The notes under the pieces: generated by a model | Seen by the model: only the letters and a program-made list of their open reading frames with translations | The model's database searches: none | What the model was told of the DNA's origin: nothing | Shown: positions 58,501-64,000 of the stretch, piece by piece | Layout: every line of letters begins with the position of its first letter | Position numbering within the stretch: position 1 is the stretch's first letter | DNA from: Oreocharis arfaki | Lineage: Eukaryota; Chordata; Aves; Passeriformes; Paramythiidae | Reading direction: 5' to 3' | DNA length: 64,000 bases | Assembly (NCBI GenBank): GCA_013398015.1 | Contig: VZRR01011464.1 | Span: forward strand, 456,779-520,778 | Program-made: the position numbers and the translations under genes

Positions 58501-61500
58501 TGAAAATACTGTGCTTATGCAGTTTTTTTATACTTGTTTCCAAGAATGTAATGTCAAGACAAAGCAAAGTAATCTTTTATCCCATAGACTAAGGGATGAT
58601 AACAGAACTAATTTTCTCCTGTTCTACCTGGACAGACTTGCTAACGATAAACCATTTCCTCAATGGAAAACCTGATCCAGCAGACTGCAGGGAAGGGAAA
58701 TGTAAAATCAGAGTGGTGCAAAGGGACATTTACATATATATTGCAATTGCTTACCAAAGGCACAGCCCTCGAGGGCTCCAGACTGGGCCTGGGTGCTGTT
58801 GAGTACATGTAGTTAAACAATCTGTCTATTTTTCTTAGGGGTACACCTCCACCTTGGTCACTTATCTAAGGAATAAAAATTGAAGAGTTTTAAACATTAG
58901 GTTCTGAAAAAAACCCACAGAACATCAAGAAGCATTATCTAAATTACTTTACAAATATTAAAGGAGCAGCTAGAGACTTTGGGGCTGTCTGGTTTGGAGA
59001 AAAGAAGGCTGGGAGCAACCTTGTCATGGTCTGCAGCTTCCTGAGGAGGGGAACTGGGGAGGGAGGTGCTGATCTCCCTGGATCCAGCAATGGGACATGT
59101 GGGAACAGTTCAAAGCTGCAACATCAGCGGAGGTTTAGAGTGGACATCAGGAAGCATTTCTGTATGGGAAGGGTGGTCAAAGAGTGGAACAGGTTTCCTG
59201 GAGAGGTGCTCAATGGCCCATGTCTGTCAGGGACCAAGATGCATTTGGACTCTGCCCCTAACAAACATGCTTTGACTTTTGGTCAGCCCAGAAGTGGTCA
59301 GGCAGTTGGACAAGATGTTCCTTGTAGGTCCTTCCCAACTGAAAATACTCTGTTCTAATGAATATGAAGCAGGCAATACAATAATTAATTTGCCTTTTCA
59401 AATTATATGTCATACTACTCTAAACCTAGCAGGTTTGCAAGCTGTGTATTATTTTTAGGCATTTACCTTAATAGATAGATCTTCTTTCCCCAGAGTGACT
59501 AAGGTTTTGATCGATGGATAGGCTTCTTTCTTACCTTCATGCAATTCCACTGTAGCTCTCATTGAATTCTGAAGATAGAAGAAAATAGTCTCTTTGATTC
59601 TAACTTTAACATATAAGCTTTCAGGGACAAGTTAGAACTTGCATTTATTTTGTTACATCTACTCTGTCCTACAGCTGTGTACAAGCCAGAAAAGGCTGTA
59701 TTTAACTCAAATTCAAGTGCCATCCAGTCAATGAATCACCCAGCTAAATTTTTACATTACAACTTGTTATACATAACTTTTATTTACTTGATGTAGTCAG
59801 AGAAAAGAAAGCAAGACTTCTTTTTTTTTCCCTGTGTGAAATCAAGTAAATATATCCACAGGATGAGAACATCCTTCACCTCCATCATGCACAACACCAA
59901 CAGGGATGTTCACCACAGAAAGGCAGTTTTGATTTTCTCAGCCTGGGTCACACAATTTTTAAGTTACCATCTGTCAATCTGACTTTATAATGCATGTTAA
60001 CAGAGTTTCCACTGTCAGTTCTTTACAGCTGCAACTTACTGCCTTCAGCCTGTTTCATGACTTATACCAAAGACATACCCACATGTAATGTACCAATTCT
60101 CACCTGTTCTGCCCTAGAACTAATGCTACAAATGGCAAAATGAGGGAAGACTTAAATGAACACAGTTGACAAATGCCAGAAATCAAACCCCAAAAACCAG
60201 TACTTTGAAAAAGTTTCTCTCTGGCCAAATACAAGTTTTCCCCTCAATTTCTAGTGCCCAGATGTGGCGCTGTACCCCCTCTTACTGATGGTTTCCTGCC
60301 CTCTCCATGGGGTCTCCCTCCATCCCTTGCCCCTAGTCCTGGCCACTCCTCGAGTTCTCCCTATTGGTTCCTGTACCCCAACTCCGCCCATGTACCACCC
60401 CTGTGCCCTGAAACCATTTGCCCATGTGCTCTCCCCGCCCCNNNNNNNNNNNNNNNNNNNNNNNNNNNNNNNNNNNNNNNNNNNNNNNNNNNNNNNNNNN
60501 NNNNNNNNNNNNNNNNNNNNNNNNNNNNNNNNNNNNNNNNNNNNNNNNNNNNNNGCTGCGCTCCCAGGGAAAGCTGCAGCAGCTAAGCAACACCCAGCAC
60601 TGCAACACTCAGTTGCACCACTTAGAGACCTCCTCTCTTCTTTCAAACCATGTAACAGCTCTCACGTGTTTTCACTGTTGTTCCCATTACTCAGAAAACA
60701 CAAAACCCAAACAAAGCATGTCATCTACACTATTCAAAGACATGGGGCCCGTTTTCACAATAAAGACACTGATCCTAACCAGTCCTCAAATATGCAATAA
60801 AGAAGTAAGCTCATCAAAACTTCAAAGTTATCAATATTTCATCACTGCAAAACTAGACTATCATGAGTGTTTTAAGTTAATCAAAAAAGCCACAGAAGCA
60901 CAACAGGAGAAGTGGGAAACTAGGCAGTTTTAAAGTACACAAGGTCATCAGAGAGGGGTTTAAATCTGTTTTTTAAACAAGTGAAGAGTGTTTGAAACTT
61001 AAGAATAAGCTTAAGAAAGGAAAACTGAAATAACATTTAAGAGCCGTAACTGGAAGGAATCTCAATTTCAACAATAATAGGGTCACAAAACCCTCCCAAA
61101 TATTAACAAGTGCAACCTACCTTGAATAATTCAAATAACATATGAAACAAATGAGAAGGTACATAGACTACTTGAATAGGCTTGTTTGGAGCTTTAGCTG
61201 AAAAAAAAAAAAAGGTCTAATCATTTTTCTTCAAAGCAGTATTTTGTAGCATTGCCCTTTACCGGAAGATCATAAACATGTAGGCAAAGACAAGCATGTA
61301 AGCATGTTCTAATTTCACCTTTGCAAAATTAGTTTCATGAAGTAAACCCATAAATTTTAGTCACTGCTATCACCTGAAAGAACACATTATAATTATGATC
61401 TTCAAATCTATCAGACTTTGTTTAGATATGAAACTTCACTAAGCAGAGGTTGGTTTCATACCGACAGTGTATGTTAATGAAGAGAACTTCCTACTTAAGT

Positions 61501-63388
61501 GGGAAACTTTCACATGCTCACATACTATTTAAGCATAATATTTGCTGCACAATAAGATTTTTAAACTAAAGAGAAGCCTACTGTATAAATATTCTAAAAA
61601 CAACTACATATTTTCCCTTCAGTAAAATATATAAAATGTAAGTATTCATAAAAAAAATCAAATATACTTCATACAATAACACAGCTTCCATATTCCAAAC
61701 CATCACTGAATTGTTTGTCCACTGCTGTCCCACTGTGAGTGCTTCAGCAGAGGGGTATGGCTTGGCACAGCTCTGAATGCAAGAGTGCTCATTGACTGAT
61801 CGGGCAGGAAATAATACAGCTGCATTTAATACATTCCAGGACAGTTTTGGTGCTGAAGATGAAGTCATCCCTCAACACTCAAATATCTACTGGCATTAAA
61901 TTATGCAGTCACAGAGAGTCAGACTGAGCAGCAGTTCAGACTGAAGGGAAGTCTCGAACTGTCTGCTTCATAAATTTCAGGAAGATTTAAATATGCACAA
62001 ACATGACTGGGGTCAACTTCACTCCTTCTGGCCCTGAGGGCTGGTAATAATCCCAGTAATTATTTTAAGAGACATGGTAGTGAAAACTCCTAGGGAAAGA
62101 AGAAGACCAAAACAACACTCTGCAAGGCAACTTGATATTTTATTCTGTTAATTTTGTCAGTCCATACTCCCATTTCCTTACTTCACCAAAACCAAGCCAA
62201 ACTGATTTACACTTGTTTGAGACACAGAGATAGAATATGAGTTACTATTGTTCTTGTGAGGTACTCTGCAAAGATGCTTTCCTCATATTGATAATAAGCT
62301 GGTTTAAAGGAAACCATTAATTGGTTACTTGTTTTTTTTATTTTAGCTCCAGCTTTCTTTCTCTACTGTTGGATCTTTTTGCTTACACCATCAGATGACT
62401 TTTGCAATGACTGATTCCTCTGCTGCAACACTCAGTACTTTTATCTCTAGAATCACTCAGTTTAAAAGGGGAAGGTTGGGTCCTTTGGTTTCAGGAGAGA
62501 TGGGTGGTAATGCATCATTGCTGACAGTATCACCTTGTGTAGAGAAATATTTCTACACTACTCAGTAGTACTTAAAACAACACATATTCCATGTATCACA
62601 CTCTCCATTGAGTGTTACCTATTTCTGAGACTTTTGCAATTCTTCTGCTGAAGTCTGGAAACATCTTAGTCTAATGTTCGGCTGCTGTCCAAAATTCAGG
62701 AGAGGATCACTCAGGAAATTTTTTTTTTAACTAAAGAAAATAAGCTCCCTTTTGTCAATAAAATAATGAACAAAAAGCAGTCAATATGCTGACAATACGC
62801 CTGTCTCATCAGTTTTGTGTCACCCAATTTTCATCTCTGCAATCAACTTGAAACAGATTTTCATGTGATAAGTTTTTAATAGGATTTAACCCATAGACTA
62901 CCTAATAAAAATTCCAATTTTGCCATCTTACCCAGAAGGGCTAACCACTGTGTCAAGAGTGCCAGTGGCATTCATGGGTTTATAAGCATACTTTGGAATG
63001 AAACAAGTTTCAGTTCTGTTAGAAGATGAGAAGGCAGGCATGTTTCCTTCTCAGTTATGAGGAGTCTAGATTTATTTTCTTTAAAGTGATAGTGAATTCA
63101 GCAGATAGAACTCTGCATTCAGCATAAAGAAGTACACATCATGATGATAAACTATAATTCAGGTGTCCATGTAGACACATGAGAACAAAAGTAACTGCAT
63201 ACAGGACTGCAGAGTTCAAATTACAACTTACAATTAATTAACAAAACTAGAAATCACATATCAGAAATGTATTTTCTTACATACATCAATTAAATTTATT
63301 TCAAAATTACCATTGAATTCTTCAACTTCCAGATCAGGTGCCACTGTATAGTACTGTTCACACAACATCTTGGCTGTTTCATAAGCAT
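52406..63388 (-). CDS. PDK3: Pyruvate dehydrogenase kinase 3, C-terminal six coding exons (partial)
   Basis: This mitochondrial matrix kinase phosphorylates the E1-alpha subunit of pyruvate dehydrogenase and so limits pyruvate entry to the TCA cycle. On the - strand the exons are 63388-63311, 61197-61121, 59568-59467, 58865-58755, 53706-53593 and 52549-52406, giving about 207 residues that correspond to roughly residue 200 onward of the 406-residue human protein. All junctions are GT-AG with frame kept. Motifs in order are the N-box (ELFKNSMRATVE), the GHKL ATP-site loop (SDQGGGVP), GFGYGLP, and the DDW motif near the C-terminus. The product ends SKYKANR. The mitochondrial leader and the N-terminal helical domain lie beyond position 64000. 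Identity with PDK3 rather than PDK1, 2 or 4 rests on exon sequence and on the convergent PCYT1B neighbour. Confidence 0.97.
52550..53592 (-). other. PDK3: PDK3 intron before the last exon
   Basis: A 1043-base phase-0 intron with no other recognised feature. The small + strand frames near 52789-53159 have no recognised product. Confidence 0.85.
53593..53706 (-). CDS. PDK3: PDK3 exon with GFGYGLP motif
   Basis: It encodes 38 residues: AGFGYGLPISRLYARYFQGD, then LKLYSMEGVGSDAVIYLK. GFGYGLP is the glycine-rich ATP-lid segment of mitochondrial protein kinases. Both ends are phase 0; the acceptor is GTTTTTGCAG and the donor GTATGA. Confidence 0.98.
57495..57745 (+). mobile_element. CR1 LINE 3' fragment
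   Basis: It contains GGAGATCAGGAAGAATTTCT, TTCACTGAAAGGATTGTCA, GTCACCATCCCTGAAAGTGT and a terminal AATTCTAAGATTCCA that is a decayed CR1 tail. It is 5'-truncated, in + orientation and antisense to PDK3. Confidence 0.87.
57747..57994 (+). other. Unrecognised Lys/Glu/Gln-rich ORF in a PDK3 intron
   Basis: The frame stays open from the CR1 end to TAG. It encodes a strongly hydrophilic, helix-like sequence including HLKALEAQKYQQERKKK, ISQENQLLNRIASAATEDRD and LNHLLKTSQVEQ. An AATAAA follows about 40 bases after the stop (58033-58038). I do not recognise the protein. There is no clear splice acceptor and no convincing start; the ATG at 57683 lies inside CR1. It could be the 3' end of a processed retrocopy, a terminal exon of a nested gene, or chance. 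The Asn/Leu heptad-like pattern is loosely reminiscent of CFAP97-type helices, which I do not claim. Confidence 0.3.
58755..58865 (-). CDS. PDK3: PDK3 exon with G-loop of the ATP site
   Basis: It encodes 37 residues: ISDQGGGVPLRKIDRLFNYM, then YSTAPRPSLEPSRAVPL. The D-x-G-G-G motif contacts the adenine in GHKL ATPases. The x is Gln here and Leu in human PDK3. Both ends are phase 0. Confidence 0.97.
58866..59466 (-). other. PDK3: PDK3 601-base intron, mostly CR1
   Basis: A short phase-0 intron of which about two thirds is the CR1 copy at 58961-59357. What remains is the splice signals and short flanks. Confidence 0.88.
58961..59357 (+). mobile_element. CR1 LINE 3' fragment in short PDK3 intron
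   Basis: It contains AAGGAGCAGCTAGAGACTTT, GGCTGTCTGGTTTGGAGAAA, GAGTGGACATCAGGAAGCAT, TGGTCAAAGAGTGGAACAGG and AGGTCCTTCCCAACTGAAAA. It is antisense to PDK3, with decayed frames at 59026-59358 that are not host genes. Confidence 0.88.
59467..59568 (-). CDS. PDK3: PDK3 exon following the N-box start
   Basis: It encodes 34 residues: NSMRATVELHEGKKEAYPSI, then KTLVTLGKEDLSIK. NSMRATVE completes the ATP-binding N-box begun in the preceding exon; its Asn coordinates Mg-ATP and the Glu acts in catalysis. The HEGKKEAYPSI stretch is the most divergent part from mammals. Confidence 0.97.
60265..60600 (+). mobile_element. LTR-like fragment interrupted by a gap
   Basis: The C-rich sequence from 60265 resembles the U3 of the 4400-5000 element. 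Shared strings are CATGTACCACCCCTGTGCCC here and TATGTACCGCCCCTGTGCCC there. After the gap, GCTCCCAGGGAAAGC resembles GCTTCCCGGGAAGGA of the first copy. Probable relation is one LTR family, with R/U5 hidden in the N run. The frames drawn across the gap are not genes. Confidence 0.5.
60442..60554. other. Assembly gap (113 N)
   Basis: A 113-base N run inside the GC-rich LTR-like block. The size is not a round number, so it may be an estimated or scaffolded length. Confidence 0.97.
61121..61197 (-). CDS. PDK3: PDK3 exon with HLFHMLFELFK
   Basis: It completes a split Ala codon and encodes 25 residues: KAPNKPIQVVYVPSHLFHML, then FELFK. The final ELFK begins the N-box. Acceptor: a T-run plus CAG (CTG on + at 61198-61200). 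Donor GTAGGT on the - strand. Confidence 0.97.
61198..63310 (-). other. PDK3: PDK3 intron of about 2.1 kb
   Basis: A 2113-base phase-1 intron. An A-run at about 61201-61212 (T-run on the gene strand) is part of the polypyrimidine tract. The 96-residue minus frame at 61578-61868 has no recognisable product. No repeat was identified. Confidence 0.85.
63311..63388 (-). CDS. PDK3: PDK3 exon nearest the window edge
   Basis: It encodes a split Asp codon, then AYETAKMLCEQYYTVAPDLE and VEEFN, then the first base of a split Ala codon. This is the linker between the N-terminal helical domain and the GHKL kinase core. Acceptor CTTGTTTTGTAG, donor GTAATT on the - strand. Confidence 0.97.
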
Positions 63389-64000
63389 CTACAAAACAAG
63401 AGAACAAGCACTGATCTATCAAAATCTTCTAGAGACAACCAGCAGAGTTCATCCTCTCTGTGAAAGACCACAAACACAATACTCATTTCGAGGTTTACAA
63501 GCACGAAGCTGGTATCCAATCTAATCCCTTTTTCTCTGTACACTCATAGCCCATTTGTCAGGAAAGGGAAAACTCTATCTAAAGCTCTAAAAAGAAATGC
63601 ACAGTACTGGAGAGAAGCTATTTTTCATCTTTGTTCAGGGCTTGAAAACCAGAAGGATATCATCTTAGGCTGACCATAAAAATCAACCTATTTTTTATTC
63701 CCTTATTACAATTTAATACTTGTTCTTTCCATCTAAATAAAAAAAGATGATATTGCAGCCATAAACTCAAGTTTTCCAAACACAATACTCTTTACAATAC
63801 TTAATTTTCAAGGTCTTTTGTGGGAAAAGCTGGAACCATTAAGATTCTTTATTCCTTCCTACTGAACCAAAAATGACTTCCCCTGAAAATACCTCCCCAT
63901 ATCCCAAATCAGGCCTTATGTATTGTCAAAATACGAGTAGAAAGTTTAAGTTATCCTTTGTCACTAGAGATGCACCTCAAGGTTCAACACTGGGCCCAGT
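63389..64000 (-). other. PDK3: PDK3 upstream intron, truncated by window end
   Basis: The next exon toward the N-terminus is beyond position 64000. The last bases show a CR1-like string and no exon. Confidence 0.75.
63973..64000 (+). mobile_element. Possible CR1 LINE start, cut by window edge
   Basis: CCTCAAGGTTCAACACTGGG followed by CCCAGT resembles the CR1 ORF2 segment that encodes the PQGSVLGPV-like reverse transcriptase motif. Only 28 bases are visible. Confidence 0.5.

Larger units (their letters stand above)
53707..58754 (-). other. PDK3: PDK3 intron of about 5 kb
   Basis: A 5048-base phase-0 intron. It carries a CR1 fragment (57495-57745) and, directly after it, an unrecognised + strand frame (57747-57994). 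The remainder is AT-rich with no gene recognised. Confidence 0.85.
59569..61120 (-). other. PDK3: PDK3 intron with LTR fragment and gap
   Basis: A 1552-base phase-0 intron. It holds a C-rich LTR-like block (60265-60600) that is broken by a 113-base gap of N. Confidence 0.85.

Noticed and set aside
60254..60933. Frames of 110-178 residues around the second gap
   Set aside because: Most of their length is N or LTR-like sequence.
1..64000. CRISPR arrays, operons, tRNA/rRNA genes or a bacterial-type system
   Set aside because: No regularly spaced repeats, cloverleaf sequences or prokaryotic gene organisation were seen; the DNA is vertebrate with spliced genes.

Overview
The window is nuclear DNA of a bird. 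Two vertebrate genes can be read exon by exon, several chicken-repeat-1 (CR1) LINE fragments are scattered through it, and avian-type endogenous retrovirus LTRs interrupt the non-coding sequence. The species cannot be fixed from the sequence. The repeats (an ERVL-type LTR with a TG...CA body and CR1 tails ending in a short ATTCTG-type repeat) indicate birds rather than mammals or fish.

Layout. Positions 1-8570 are non-coding sequence upstream of PCYT1B and hold a solo ERVL-like LTR (570-1100), a CR1 fragment and a second LTR-like block (about 4400-5000). A CpG-rich block (about 8570-10400), interrupted by a CR1 copy, carries the promoter and first coding exon of PCYT1B. PCYT1B (choline-phosphate cytidylyltransferase B) runs on the + strand in eight coding exons from 9688 to 39450. 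All introns are GT-AG and the conceptual protein is 362 residues. From about 39,970 to 52,405 lies a 12.4 kb tail-to-tail interval with no recognisable gene. It contains candidate polyadenylation signals for both neighbours and two GC-rich patches. PDK3 (pyruvate dehydrogenase kinase 3) runs on the - strand. Its last six coding exons (C-terminal half, about 207 residues) lie between 52406 and 63388, and its N-terminal exons lie beyond the right edge.

The convergent PCYT1B/PDK3 arrangement matches the known order at human Xp22.11, so this is an ordinary conserved syntenic block. The two genes do not form a pathway unit. PCYT1B makes CDP-choline for phosphatidylcholine synthesis in the ER/cytosol, and PDK3 phosphorylates and inhibits the mitochondrial pyruvate dehydrogenase complex.

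I found no CRISPR array, operon, tRNA, rRNA or undescribed multi-gene system. The observations most worth following are: an in-frame upstream ATG that would add an Arg-rich N-terminus to PCYT1B; a CR1 copy abutting the PCYT1B promoter with an ambiguous base at the junction; an antisense LTR in intron 1 carrying an exact kappa-B decamer; a poly(A) signal that overlaps the PCYT1B stop codon; and an unrecognised Lys/Glu/Gln-rich ORF followed by AATAAA inside a PDK3 intron. Two runs of N (9831-9880 and 60442-60554) mark assembly gaps in GC-rich sequence.
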